From contig NZ_CP109485.1 of the NCBI RefSeq assembly GCF_035918235.1, positions 9,331,001 to 9,395,000 of the forward strand: a DNA stretch of 64,000 nucleotides, given 5' to 3'. Positions 1 to 7,789 of this stretch are shown here, one piece after another. This stretch comes from Streptomyces sp. NBC_01445. Lineage in GTDB: Bacteria > Actinomycetota > Actinomycetes > Streptomycetales > Streptomycetaceae. The notes below the pieces were generated by a model. It was not told the DNA's origin. It did no database searches and saw only the letters and a list, made by a program, of their open reading frames with translations. Position numbers and translations under genes: made by a program. Position 1 is the stretch's first letter. Every line of letters starts with the position of its first letter.

Positions 1-1
1 G

Positions 2-463
2 GCGCTCCACGGGGGCGACCTCGACCGGGCCGCCGAGCAGTTCCAGGAGGCGGCAGGCACGATCCCGCCGCACGCCCCCGGCGGACTGCCGCCCGCAGTG
101 AGCCTGGCCGCTCTCGCCGTGACGCAGGCGGAGCGGTCGCCACGGGCGGCGCGCCGGAGCGCCCGCCGCGCCCTCAGCCAGCCCGGCATCAGCGGCGACG
201 CCTGGGCGTGCCTCGTCGCCCGCCACGCCCAGGCGTTCGTCGACCACAGCGACGGCCGCACCGGCAGGGCCCGGCAGCGCGCACACCGCGCGCTCGCCGC
301 CCTGGACGGCCGGCTGCCGGCACCGCACGGCTGCGCCGCGCTGCGGGATCTGATCACCGACATCGACCGGGGGAGCCGCAGCGGCCTGCCGACGGTGCCT
401 GTGCCACGGGGGTGTACGGCGGTGGCGCTTCCTGCACAGGCCGGGAGCGGCATCCTGGGCTGA
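2..463 (+). CDS. C-terminal part of an unidentified helical protein (5' end outside window)
   Basis: The frame is open from the first bases of the window and ends at TGA 461-463, so only about 153 C-terminal residues are visible. They are rich in Ala and Arg, with TPR-like helical stretches such as GDLDRAAEQFQEAA near the window edge. The last 40 residues, with Pro and Gly, look like a disordered tail. This resembles the helical C-terminal part of large actinobacterial transcriptional regulators, but no diagnostic motif is visible and I do not assign a function. It converges on the deaminase gene with only 18 bp between stop codons. Confidence 0.5.
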   Translation, partial: ALHGGDLDRAAEQFQEAAGTIPPHAPGGLPPAVSLAALAVTQAERSPRAARRSARRALSQPGISGDAWACLVARHAQAFVDHSDGRTGRARQRAHRALAALDGRLPAPHGCAALRDLITDIDRGSRSGLPTVPVPRGCTAVALPAQAGSGILG

Positions 464-481
464 GTCGGCGGCGGGACCGCG

Positions 482-979
482 TCAGGCCGTCGGCGCGCCG
501 GGGACGCGGCGGCTGCCGCCGTTGCGCTCCTGCCACAGCCGGTACACGTCGACGGCGTTGTCCCGCGGCTCGTGGCGCATGGGCAGGCGCCGCTCGGTGT
601 AGTCCTTGGCGAACTCACCGTAGAAGGTGTCGAGTTCGAAGTACTTGCGGTCGTCGACGTAGTGCGGCTCGTAGGCGTCGCGGGTGGTGAGGAAGACGAC
701 CTCGTCGGGGGAGCAGTAGTACAGCGAACCCAGGCACATCGGGCAGGGGTGGGCGAGTACGTAGATGGTGGCGCCGACCAGGTGCTCGGTGCCGAGCTTG
801 CGGCAGGCGTCGCGGATGGCGAGGATCTCCGCGTGCGCGGTGGGGTCGGAGGTCTGGGCCACCCTGTTGGGGCTCTCGGCGAGGATCTCGCCGTCCCTGA
901 CAATGAGGGTGGCGAAGGGGCGTCCGCCCTCTTCGACGTTCTGGCGGGCGAGGTCGATGGTGCGCTGGGCGAAGTCCAT
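482..979 (-). CDS. Nucleoside/nucleobase deaminase of the CDA superfamily (guanine deaminase-like)
   Basis: A 165-residue cytosolic zinc-dependent deaminase. The zinc-site signature is complete: H49-A-E51 supplies one ligand and the catalytic glutamate, and the PCPMC segment supplies C79 and C82. Length and the C-terminal FELDTFYGEF stretch fit guanine deaminase/CMP-deaminase-type proteins that hydrolyse an exocyclic amino group of a base. The gene is last in a minus-strand run after cynT and cynS, 53 bp behind cynS, with no terminator seen between, so it is probably co-transcribed. This suggests a role in nitrogen scavenging beside cyanate breakdown. The exact substrate (guanine, cytosine or another base) cannot be read from the sequence. 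Confidence 0.85.
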   Translation of the reverse strand: MDFAQRTIDLARQNVEEGGRPFATLIVRDGEILAESPNRVAQTSDPTAHAEILAIRDACRKLGTEHLVGATIYVLAHPCPMCLGSLYYCSPDEVVFLTTRDAYEPHYVDDRKYFELDTFYGEFAKDYTERRLPMRHEPRDNAVDVYRLWQERNGGSRRVPGAPTA

Positions 980-1032
980 GGGGGTCCTCCGGGGATGGCG
1001 TGACCGGCTGCGGTATCTGTGCTGACGAAGAC

Positions 1033-1503
1033 TCAGAAAGGCTTTGTGGGCAGGTACTTGCCGTCGAGGGTGATGACGGCGCGCTCGCCGCCCTCGGGGT
1101 CGGCGACCTTCTTCACATCGAGCTTGAAGTTGATCGCGCTGATGATGCCGTCGCCGAACTGCTCGTGGACGAGCGCCTTGAGGGTGGTGCCGTAGACCTG
1201 GAGCATCTCGTAGAAGCGGTAGATGGTCGGGTCGGTCGGAATGCCGCCGGGGATCGAGCCGCGCGTCGGGATGGTCTGCAGCAGCAGGGCCGCGTCCTCG
1301 TCCAGGCCGAGGAGTTCCGCGACGGCCTCGGCGGACGTCTGCGGCAGGGCGTGCTGGCCGAGCACGGCGGCGGTGACGAAGGCCGGCGACAGCCCGGCGG
1401 CGTCGGCGATCTGCTGCCAGGTCAGGTCCTTACGGGTCTTGGCGGCGACGGCGGCGACGGCGAGGGTCTCGCGGGCGGTGGGGTCGAACTGGGCGTGCGG
1501 CAT
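1033..1503 (-). CDS. cynS: Cyanate hydratase (cyanase)
   Basis: A 156-residue cyanase that converts cyanate and bicarbonate to ammonia and CO2 (via carbamate) in the cytosol as a homodecamer. The C-terminal half is almost identical to the E. coli enzyme as I remember it, including [20 protein letters not shown] and the terminal KYLPTKPF. Catalytic residues fall at the canonical numbers R96, E99 and S122. The N-terminal third is the helix-turn-helix-like fold. It lies 84 bp downstream of cynT and upstream of the deaminase gene, which is the classical cyn linkage: carbonic anhydrase re-hydrates the CO2 so that bicarbonate is not depleted. Confidence 0.97.
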   Translation of the reverse strand: MPHAQFDPTARETLAVAAVAAKTRKDLTWQQIADAAGLSPAFVTAAVLGQHALPQTSAEAVAELLGLDEDAALLLQTIPTRGSIPGGIPTDPTIYRFYEMLQVYGTTLKALVHEQFGDGIISAINFKLDVKKVADPEGGERAVITLDGKYLPTKPF

Positions 1504-1587
1504 GGGGGATTCCTCTTTCGGGGTGCGGGGTGCGGGATTCCGGGTTCGGGATTCGGGTTCTGTGTTCTTCGGTTCTGGTCGGCGCGG

Positions 1588-2187
1588 TCAGGCCGCGATC
1601 GCGGTGGCGCCGACCGGTTCGACGGCTCCGGTGGCGATGTCGAACACCCAGCCGTGCAGCGTGAGCGTTCCGTCGGCCAGGCCGCGGGCCACGGAGGGGT
1701 GGGTGGCCAGGTTCTGCAGTTGTGCGGACACGTTGGCCCGCACCAGGGCGGCGACCCTGTCGGGACCCGACGCGGCCGGGACGGCGGCGGCCCGGGCCCG
1801 CGCGGCGTCCGCGTGCCGCAGCCACCCGGAGACGACCGGCGCCGCGCTCAGGTCGTGCCCCTCGGCCAGGGCGGTCATGGCCCCACAGGCGGAGTGGCCG
1901 CACACGACGATGTCGCTCACGTGCAGCACGGCGACGGCGTACTCGATGCTCGCCGCGACGCCGTCGGGGTCCGAGGAGTAGGCCGGGACCAGGTTGCCCG
2001 CGGTGCGGACGACGAACAGCTCGCCGGGTTCGCTCTGTGTGATCAGTTCGGGGACCACGCGGGCGTCCGAGCAGCCGATGAAGAGCGTCGTCGGGCGGTG
2101 GGTCGTGGCCAGGTGGGCGAAGAGCCCCGCCTTTGCGGGAAAGACGTCGCGGCGAAAGCGCGCGAGACCGTCCGAGAGATCGTGCAT
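1588..2187 (-). CDS. cynT: Beta-class carbonic anhydrase of the cyanate operon
   Basis: A 199-residue beta-carbonic anhydrase. The zinc ligands and dyad are visible: C39-x-D41-x-R43 in IGCSDARV, and H98 and C101 in CGHSACGAM. It interconverts CO2 and bicarbonate, replacing the bicarbonate used by cyanase. It is the first gene of the minus-strand operon cynT-cynS-deaminase, divergent from the LysR gene with a 135-bp promoter region between. ATG is used as start with GGGAGTGACC upstream. The context makes CynT the best name, although a housekeeping paralogue would look the same by sequence alone. Confidence 0.93.
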   Translation of the reverse strand: MHDLSDGLARFRRDVFPAKAGLFAHLATTHRPTTLFIGCSDARVVPELITQSEPGELFVVRTAGNLVPAYSSDPDGVAASIEYAVAVLHVSDIVVCGHSACGAMTALAEGHDLSAAPVVSGWLRHADAARARAAAVPAASGPDRVAALVRANVSAQLQNLATHPSVARGLADGTLTLHGWVFDIATGAVEPVGATAIAA

Positions 2188-2322
2188 GGGTCACTCCCTT
2201 CGATGACTGCCGGCCCGTCGGGCTGACGAAATCCACCATGCATGACCAGCTGCTATAGCGTCCAAGACGCGCTGGCCATGACTGCTATCGATGACATCTA
2301 TTTCTCCGCCTATAGTCGGGGT
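2188..2322. promoter_or_regulatory. Divergent cynT/cynR promoter region with repeated CTATAG motifs
   Basis: An AT-richer island between divergent genes. CTATAG occurs at 2253-2258 (inside the perfect palindrome GCTATAGC) and at 2310-2315, with a related CTATCG at about 2285-2290. Repeated short dyads between a LysR gene and its target are typical of LysR operator/activation sites. That CynR binds here is inference. Confidence 0.5.
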
Positions 2323-3231
2323 ATGGGTCCCGAACTTCGTCATCTCCGCTATCTGATCGCGGTGGCCGAGCACGGCAACTTCACCCGTGCCGCCGAGGAG
2401 CTGCGCATCTCCCAGCCGACCCTGTCCCAGCAGATCAAACAGATGGAACGAGTCGTCGGCGCCCAGCTGCTGGACCGCAGCGGCCGTACGGTGCGCCCCA
2501 CCGACGCCGGCGAGGGCTACGTGTTCTACGCGAAGCGTGTACTGCGGGACCTCGCGGCCGCCGACCGCGCCGTTGTCGACGTCGCGGACCTCTCGCGGGG
2601 CCACCTCCGTCTCGCCATGACGCCCACGTTCACCGTCTACCTCATCGGCCCGCTCGTGGACACGCTCCGCAGCCGTCATCCCGGAATCACCGTCGACGTA
2701 CGGGAAATGACGCAGGATCACATCGAGGCGAGCCTGCTCGCCGACGAACTCGACCTCGGGATCGCCTTCGAGGGGGCGCATCAGGCGGGTATCGCCGCCA
2801 CAGCGCTGTTCACCGAACACCTGAGCCTCGTCGTGAGTGCCGACGGGGATGGGCTCCGGGGCGGCCGACCGCTGCCCGTACGCGAACTTGCTGACCGCCA
2901 ACTAGCCCTGCTCAGCGGTGATTTCGCGACCCGGGGTCACATCGACGACTATCTCGCGGCGTACCGCGTCGATCCGACGGTCGTCGTCGAGGCCAACAGC
3001 ATCCTGGCGCTGACCGAGATCGTGCGCCGCTCACGCCTGCTCGCCACGGTGCTCCCCGACGCCATCGCCGAAGATCATCCGCACCTTCGGCCCGTCCCTC
3101 TCGACCCACCCCTGCCCACCCGCACCGCCGTGCTCCTGCGCAGGGGGAGTGCCTACGAGAGCGCGGCCGCGCGCGCGTTCGCCCGTCTCGCGCGCGACCT
3201 GGTCAAGGACCGCGGCTACCGGCAGGCCTGA
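2323..3231 (+). CDS. cynR: LysR-family regulator, CynR-like
   Basis: A 302-residue LysR-type regulator. The N-terminal winged helix is clear (LRYLIAVAEHGNFTRAAEEL, then ISQPTLSQQIKQME). The rest is the periplasmic-binding-like effector domain, starting near residue 90. I chose ATG 2323 because the family begins almost directly with this helix; an earlier in-frame ATG at 2242 would add 27 residues of non-family sequence and cover the promoter. Divergent placement from cynTS implies cyanate-responsive activation, as for E. coli CynR, though the ligand is inferred from context. Confidence 0.88.
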   Translation: MGPELRHLRYLIAVAEHGNFTRAAEELRISQPTLSQQIKQMERVVGAQLLDRSGRTVRPTDAGEGYVFYAKRVLRDLAAADRAVVDVADLSRGHLRLAMTPTFTVYLIGPLVDTLRSRHPGITVDVREMTQDHIEASLLADELDLGIAFEGAHQAGIAATALFTEHLSLVVSADGDGLRGGRPLPVRELADRQLALLSGDFATRGHIDDYLAAYRVDPTVVVEANSILALTEIVRRSRLLATVLPDAIAEDHPHLRPVPLDPPLPTRTAVLLRRGSAYESAAARAFARLARDLVKDRGYRQA

Positions 3232-3306
3232 CCGCGCCGAGGCGTCGGCGGAGGCGTGTGCGGGCTGCCGCCCGCTACTTACCCGGGGGTAGGCCAACGC
3301 ACGTCC

Positions 3307-3331
3307 CTTGTTATACGGTCCGTCTAACAAG
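3307..3331. promoter_or_regulatory. 25-bp near-perfect palindrome, TetR-type operator candidate
   Basis: CTTGTTA (3307-3313) and TAACAAG (3325-3331) are perfect inverted arms, and the centre ACGGTCCGT is also nearly symmetric, so 22 of 25 positions are self-complementary. The site sits about 300 bp upstream of the diiron oxygenase gene, in the otherwise empty stretch 3232-3633. Size and symmetry fit a TetR/AcrR dimer site. No regulator gene adjoins it. Confidence 0.6.
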
Positions 3332-3540
3332 CGGGCGGGTGGCCTCTGCAGAGCCCCCGTCCACCTGTGCTGACCTGGTGTCTCCGCGCAGCCTGCGGAG
3401 CCGGCAGGCGGCGCCCCGCCGACGGCCACGGCAGGGCGACGGAGTGGCGGTCCGTGGCCCCGTGCGTGTGCCCGCACGGTGGCCTCCGTGATCAGCCCCG
3501 CGTACCCCCGGGTGTACTCACGGCCGGCGACGGAGACGGC

Positions 3541-3611
3541 AGCGCACCGACAGGGAGCGCACCGACAGGGAGCGCACCGACAGACAACGCACACCGACAG
3601 ACAACGCACAC
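3541..3611 (+). repeat. 15-bp tandem repeat upstream of the oxygenase start
   Basis: Three 15-bp units AGCGCACCGACAGRS run head to tail at 3541-3585, followed by a 17-bp variant (3586-3602) and a partial copy to 3611. The array ends 10 bp before the AAGGAG ribosome site of the next gene, so it would lie in the 5' untranslated RNA. Function unknown. Confidence 0.75.
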
Positions 3612-3633
3612 GTCTGATCCAAGGAGCCGCAGC

Positions 3634-4548
3634 ATGGCAAGCAGCACTGTTCGGCCGGAATCGCATGAACTCCACGACGAGCGCGGCGTCTCGCAGCGAC
3701 TGCTGGAATCGGCGGCCGTGCTGGCGTACGACCCGGCGACCGAAGTGGACTGGGAGACGCCGCTGGACAAGGACTTCCACGGCGCCAGCCCGGAGTGGAG
3801 CACGCTCTACGGCACCGCCTACTGGGCGGAGCTGACCGAGGAACAGCGCAAGGAACTGACCCGGCAGGAAGCCGCTTCGGTGGCGAGCACCGGCATCTGG
3901 TTCGAGATGATCCTTCAGCAGATGGTGCTGCGGGACATGTACGCCAAGGACCCGACGAAGGCTGACTTCCAGTGGGCCCTCACCGAGGTCGCCGAGGAGT
4001 GCCGCCACTCGATCATGTTCGCCCGCGGCGCGCAGAAGCTGGGGGCGCCTGCCTACCGGCCGCACCGGTTCGTCATCGAACTCGGCCGCGTGTTCAAGAC
4101 GCTCGCCTTCGGGGAGGCGGCGTACGCCGCGATCCTGGTCGCCGAGGAAGTCCTCGACGTCATGCAGCGCGACTGGATGCGCGACGAGCGGGTCGTGCCG
4201 TTCGTCCGCACGATCAACAACATCCATGTCGTCGAGGAGTCTCGGCACATGAAGTTCGCCCGCGACCAGACGCGCAAGCGCCTCGCCGGTGCGGGCCGGC
4301 TGCGCCGCCACATCAACGCCTTCCTGGTCGCGACCGCGTCCTACTTCATCGTGACGAGCATGGTCCGCCGGCAGGTCTACGAGAGCGCAGGGCTCGACGT
4401 GCGGCGCGCCGTGGCCGAGGCCGGGGCCAACGAGCACCACAAGTCCATGATGCGTGCGAGCTGCTCGGGCCTCATGGAGTTCCTGGCCTCCGCACGGCTG
4501 CTCACCAGGCCGGCGCTGGCGTTCTACAAGCGTGCCAACCTCATCTGA
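3634..4548 (+). CDS. AurF-type diiron oxygenase
   Basis: A 304-residue all-helical protein of the AurF/p-aminobenzoate N-oxygenase family, which uses a carboxylate-bridged diiron centre for oxygen insertion. Candidate metal ligands sit in EAASVASTGIWFE, in EVAEECRHS (ExxxH type), in EEVLDVMQRD and in HVVEESRHMKF. Start ATG 3634 is fixed by AAGGAG at 3621-3626; the frame is open further upstream but runs through the repeat array. It is followed after 19 bp by a ferredoxin-fused reductase that plausibly supplies electrons. An AurF-like gene next to fprB is a recurrent actinobacterial pair (Rv0885-Rv0886 in Mycobacterium, from memory). The true substrate is unknown. Confidence 0.85.
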   Translation: MASSTVRPESHELHDERGVSQRLLESAAVLAYDPATEVDWETPLDKDFHGASPEWSTLYGTAYWAELTEEQRKELTRQEAASVASTGIWFEMILQQMVLRDMYAKDPTKADFQWALTEVAEECRHSIMFARGAQKLGAPAYRPHRFVIELGRVFKTLAFGEAAYAAILVAEEVLDVMQRDWMRDERVVPFVRTINNIHVVEESRHMKFARDQTRKRLAGAGRLRRHINAFLVATASYFIVTSMVRRQVYESAGLDVRRAVAEAGANEHHKSMMRASCSGLMEFLASARLLTRPALAFYKRANLI

Positions 4549-4567
4549 ACCGACGTGAGTTGACGAC

Positions 4568-6223
4568 ATGACGTACGCCATCACCCAGACCTGCTGCAGT
4601 GACGCGACCTGTGTCGCCGTGTGCCCGGTCAACTGCATTCACCCCACCCCCGAGGAGCGGGCGTTCGGCAGCACGGAGATGCTGCACATCGACCCGGTGT
4701 CCTGCATCGACTGCGGCGCGTGCGCCGACGCCTGCCCGGTCGACGCGATCTTCCCGGTGGACCGTCTCGCTCCGGAGCAGACGGAGTACGCCGCGATCAA
4801 CGCCGTGTACTTCGAAGGCAGGCATACGGATGCGGGCACGGACGCGGTCGAGGACGGCCCCAACTTCCACGCCTGGGGCAGCCCTTCGTTCCCGCGTGTC
4901 CTGCCGTCCGACCTCGCGCCGCTCAGGATCGCCGTCGTCGGCACCGGACCGGCCGGGATGTACGCGGTGCAGGACCTGCTGCTGCACACCAACGCGGAGG
5001 TGACCCTCATCGACCGGCTGCCGGTGGCCGGCGGCCTCGTGCGTTACGGCGTGGCACCGGACCACCCGGCCACCAAGAAGGTCGGCGAGACCTTCGCCAG
5101 GTTCCACACCCATCACCGGGTACGGATGCACCTGGGCCTCGAAGTGGGTGACGACGTCACCGCGCAGGAGCTGGCCGAGCACCACGACGCGGTCATCTAC
5201 GCCGTCGGGGCCGCCGCCGACCGCCGGCTGTCCGTCCCCGGCGAGGACCTCACCGGCAGCATCTCGGCCCGCACCTTCGTCGCCTGGTACAACGCCCATC
5301 CGGACGTGGCGCACGAAGCGATCGACCTCTCCGCCGAACGCGTCGTGGTCGTCGGCAACGGCAACGTCGCCCTCGACGTCGCCCGCATCCTCCTCGCCGA
5401 CCCGGACACCCTCGCCCGCACCGACATCGCCGACCACGCGCTGAAGGCGCTGCGCGCAAGCTCCGTACGCGAAGTGGTCCTGCTCGGACGCCGTGGCCCC
5501 GAGGATGCCGCGTACACCACGCCGGAGCTGCTGGCGCTCAAGCACGTGCCGGGCCTGCAACTGCTCGTCGACGACCATGATCCCCGTATCGCCGCGGCCA
5601 TCGACGAAGCCGGTCCGAACGACAGGACCGCTGTCCTGAAGGGCGTTCCCCGCGGCGGCTTCGACGGGGACGTGGCACCGCCGCCCGGGCGCCGCATCGT
5701 CCTGCGCTTCCACAGCTCGCCCGTCGAGCTGCTCGGATCGGAACAGATCGAAGCCGTGCGCACCGAAGGGGCGTCGGGGGAGCGGGTGATCGCGGCCGGG
5801 ATGGTGCTGCGCGCGATCGGCTACCGCGGAGGCCCGCTCGCCGGCCTCCCCTTCGACGAGGCCACCGGCACCGTTCCGCACGAGGGCGGACGCGTCACCG
5901 GCATGCCCGGAACGTACGTCGTGGGCTGGATCAAGCGCGGCCCCAGCGGCGGAATCGGCGCCAACCGCACCTGCGCCGCCGAGACGGTCGCCACGCTGCT
6001 GGCCGACGCCGTCTCCGGCGCGCTGCCGACGCCACCGCACGCGCCCAAGGCCTTCCACCGGCTGGCCAGGCGCCGCAACCGGCGCGTCCTCGACGCGAAG
6101 GGCCTCGCGGCGATCGAACGGGCCGAGGCCGCGCGGGGCCGCGAGGCCGGCCGGCCACGGGTCAAACTGGCCACGGTCGACGAGCTGGTGGCGAGCGCGA
6201 GGCGCCGGCGCGTGTTCCGGTGA
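4568..6223 (+). CDS. Ferredoxin-fused ferredoxin-NADP(+) reductase (FprB-like)
   Basis: A 551-residue fusion. Residues 1-60 form a 7Fe/8Fe-type ferredoxin with C9/C10, C15, C19 and C23 and then C46-x2-C49-x2-C52-x3-C56-P. From about residue 115 follows an adrenodoxin-reductase-like flavoprotein: FAD motif VVGTGPAGMYA, GGLVRYGVAPDHP, NADPH-binding VVVGNGNVALDVARI and the C-terminal GWIKRGPSGGIGANR. It moves electrons from NADPH through FAD to its own iron-sulfur clusters. Its position 19 bp behind the diiron oxygenase makes that protein the likely electron acceptor. The last 60 residues (Arg/Ala-rich) extend the usual reductase end. Confidence 0.92.
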   Translation: MTYAITQTCCSDATCVAVCPVNCIHPTPEERAFGSTEMLHIDPVSCIDCGACADACPVDAIFPVDRLAPEQTEYAAINAVYFEGRHTDAGTDAVEDGPNFHAWGSPSFPRVLPSDLAPLRIAVVGTGPAGMYAVQDLLLHTNAEVTLIDRLPVAGGLVRYGVAPDHPATKKVGETFARFHTHHRVRMHLGLEVGDDVTAQELAEHHDAVIYAVGAAADRRLSVPGEDLTGSISARTFVAWYNAHPDVAHEAIDLSAERVVVVGNGNVALDVARILLADPDTLARTDIADHALKALRASSVREVVLLGRRGPEDAAYTTPELLALKHVPGLQLLVDDHDPRIAAAIDEAGPNDRTAVLKGVPRGGFDGDVAPPPGRRIVLRFHSSPVELLGSEQIEAVRTEGASGERVIAAGMVLRAIGYRGGPLAGLPFDEATGTVPHEGGRVTGMPGTYVVGWIKRGPSGGIGANRTCAAETVATLLADAVSGALPTPPHAPKAFHRLARRRNRRVLDAKGLAAIERAEAARGREAGRPRVKLATVDELVASARRRRVFR

Positions 6224-6234
6224 GGTGAACCGGG

Positions 6235-6265
6235 GGCCCGGCGCGGCCATTGGCGGCGCCGGGCC
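6235..6265. terminator. Hairpin between convergent reductase and permease genes
   Basis: GGCCCGGCGC (6235-6244) pairs perfectly with GCGCCGGGCC (6256-6265) around an 11-nt loop that itself contains GCC-ATT-GGC. It lies 12 bp after one stop and 6 bp from the other, so it can serve both strands. Confidence 0.75.
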
Positions 6266-6270
6266 GGGAT

Positions 6271-7719
6271 CTATCCGGAGGTAGGTGTCGGGCCGCCCGC
6301 GGCGGGACGGCGCGAGCGCATCATGGCGACGTAGACGGCCGCGGAGACCAGGATCCCGATCGGCAGGGAGAGGTCCGTGCCGCCCGCCGCCCGGGCGATC
6401 GGCCCGGTGTACATCGGCGTGTTGACGCACTGGGACGCGACCGCGGTGGCGACCACCAGGGCGGTCACGCCGGCCCAGTTGACCCCGCCCGAGTACCAGA
6501 ACGCGCTGCCTCGGGACTCGTCGGTCAGTTCCCTCCCGTCGTAGCGGTTGCGGCGCCACAGGATGTCGGTGGCGTAGATCGCGATGCTCGGGCCCATCAG
6601 CGCCACCATGAGTTCGAGCATGTTGTTCACGGTGTCGAGGAAGTTGGAGACGAGCAGCGCGTACAGCGTCAGCGCCACGCCGAGGGCCCCGTCGAGGGCG
6701 ACGCTGCGGGACCTGCGGATCCGGACGCCTATCGACTGCAGGGCGAGGCCGGAACTGTAGGCGGTCATGGCGTTGTTGCAGATCGCGCCGAGGATGACGG
6801 CCAGCAGGAAGGCCGGCTTGAACCAGCTCGGCAGGATGCCCTCGAGAGCGGTCTGCGGGTCGGACATGTCGAGCGCGGTGCCTGCCAGGGCGCCGAGTGA
6901 GGTGAACAGGACGCAGGGCACGTAGGCGCCGAGGGTGGTCCAGCCGGCGATCGCTGTGGGCGAAGTGGTGCGGGGCAGGTAGCGGGCGAAGTCGGCGCTG
7001 TTGCTGTACGAGAGCGGCGCGGAGGCGACGAGCGTGATGCCGCCTATCACCACGGACCACAACTCCGTGCCGTGGAGCGGGTGTGGGGGCGCGTAGCCCC
7101 AGTCGACGTGGCCGAGCACGTAGCCGGCCAGGACGACGAAGACCGCGGTCAGGGCCAGGGTGAACGGCAGGTAGAGCTTCACGATGGTGGCGTGGCCGTA
7201 GACGCTGATGGCGAGCGTCGCCGCGGCCAGCACCACGATGACGACGACCTTGACGCCCGTCGTGAGCTCGAAGCCGGCCTTGTCGACGAGGCTGAACGCG
7301 GAGAGCGAGGCCGCGGCCCAGCTGAGGGCCAGATAGCAGACGGACACGAACCAGCCGGTCAGGGCGATGTTCGCCCGGTTGCCCCGGACGCCGAACATCG
7401 CGCGCGTGATCACCTGGCTCGGGGTGCCGGCCGCGGGACCGCTCACGGCGACAAGGCCGACCAGCACCCAGCACAGGTTGCCCGCCGCGATCACGCCCAG
7501 CGCCTGCCAGAGGCCGAGGCCCATGAGGATGAGGGCGCCGCCGACCACGAGGCTGAGATAGCTGACGTTGGGGGCCGCCCACACGGCGAACAGCTCGCGG
7601 GCGCGTCCGTGCCGCTCGGCGTCCGGGATGAAGTCGATGCCGTGCGCCTCCACACGCCCGGCCCGGTCGGCGGGGGGTGTGACGGCTTGCGTCGTGGGGT
7701 CTGGGATCGTGGGAGCCAT
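6271..7719 (-). CDS. NCS1-family purine/pyrimidine permease (cytosine permease-like)
   Basis: A 482-residue polytopic membrane protein with about 12 hydrophobic segments. Family features include GALILMGLGLWQAL (first helices), TPSQVITRAMFGVRGN and APLSYSNSADFARYLP, matching NCS1 nucleobase-cation symporters such as CodB. Start ATG 7719 was chosen because GGAGG lies 7 bp upstream; an ATG 24 bp earlier lacks a ribosome site. It is divergent from a TetR gene with a palindromic operator between, so substrate-induced derepression is likely. The deaminase at 482-979 is a possible metabolic partner, but it is about 5 kb away. Confidence 0.88.
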   Translation of the reverse strand: MAPTIPDPTTQAVTPPADRAGRVEAHGIDFIPDAERHGRARELFAVWAAPNVSYLSLVVGGALILMGLGLWQALGVIAAGNLCWVLVGLVAVSGPAAGTPSQVITRAMFGVRGNRANIALTGWFVSVCYLALSWAAASLSAFSLVDKAGFELTTGVKVVVIVVLAAATLAISVYGHATIVKLYLPFTLALTAVFVVLAGYVLGHVDWGYAPPHPLHGTELWSVVIGGITLVASAPLSYSNSADFARYLPRTTSPTAIAGWTTLGAYVPCVLFTSLGALAGTALDMSDPQTALEGILPSWFKPAFLLAVILGAICNNAMTAYSSGLALQSIGVRIRRSRSVALDGALGVALTLYALLVSNFLDTVNNMLELMVALMGPSIAIYATDILWRRNRYDGRELTDESRGSAFWYSGGVNWAGVTALVVATAVASQCVNTPMYTGPIARAAGGTDLSLPIGILVSAAVYVAMMRSRRPAAGGPTPTSG

Positions 7720-7757
7720 GCAGTCCTCCGAACAGGCGAGCACGGGAGCCGACTTGT

Positions 7758-7779
7758 CTATTGGTCAGGAATCCAATAG
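7758..7779. promoter_or_regulatory. TetR operator between permease and tetR genes
   Basis: A perfect inverted repeat CTATTGG (7758-7764) / CCAATAG (7773-7779) with an 8-bp spacer, centred between the divergent permease and TetR starts. The position lets one dimer repress both promoters. Confidence 0.8.
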
Positions 7780-7789
7780 TGGGCAGGGG

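Noticed and set aside
3541..3611. The tandem repeats as a CRISPR array
   Set aside because: Units are contiguous 15-mers without spacers, and no cas genes are present.
4541..7582. A 1013-codon open frame on the minus strand across the reductase and part of the permease region
   Set aside because: It is antisense to a clear ferredoxin reductase and has Arg/Pro/Gly-rich composition without motifs, as expected from high-GC shadow frames; only its opposite frames hold genes.
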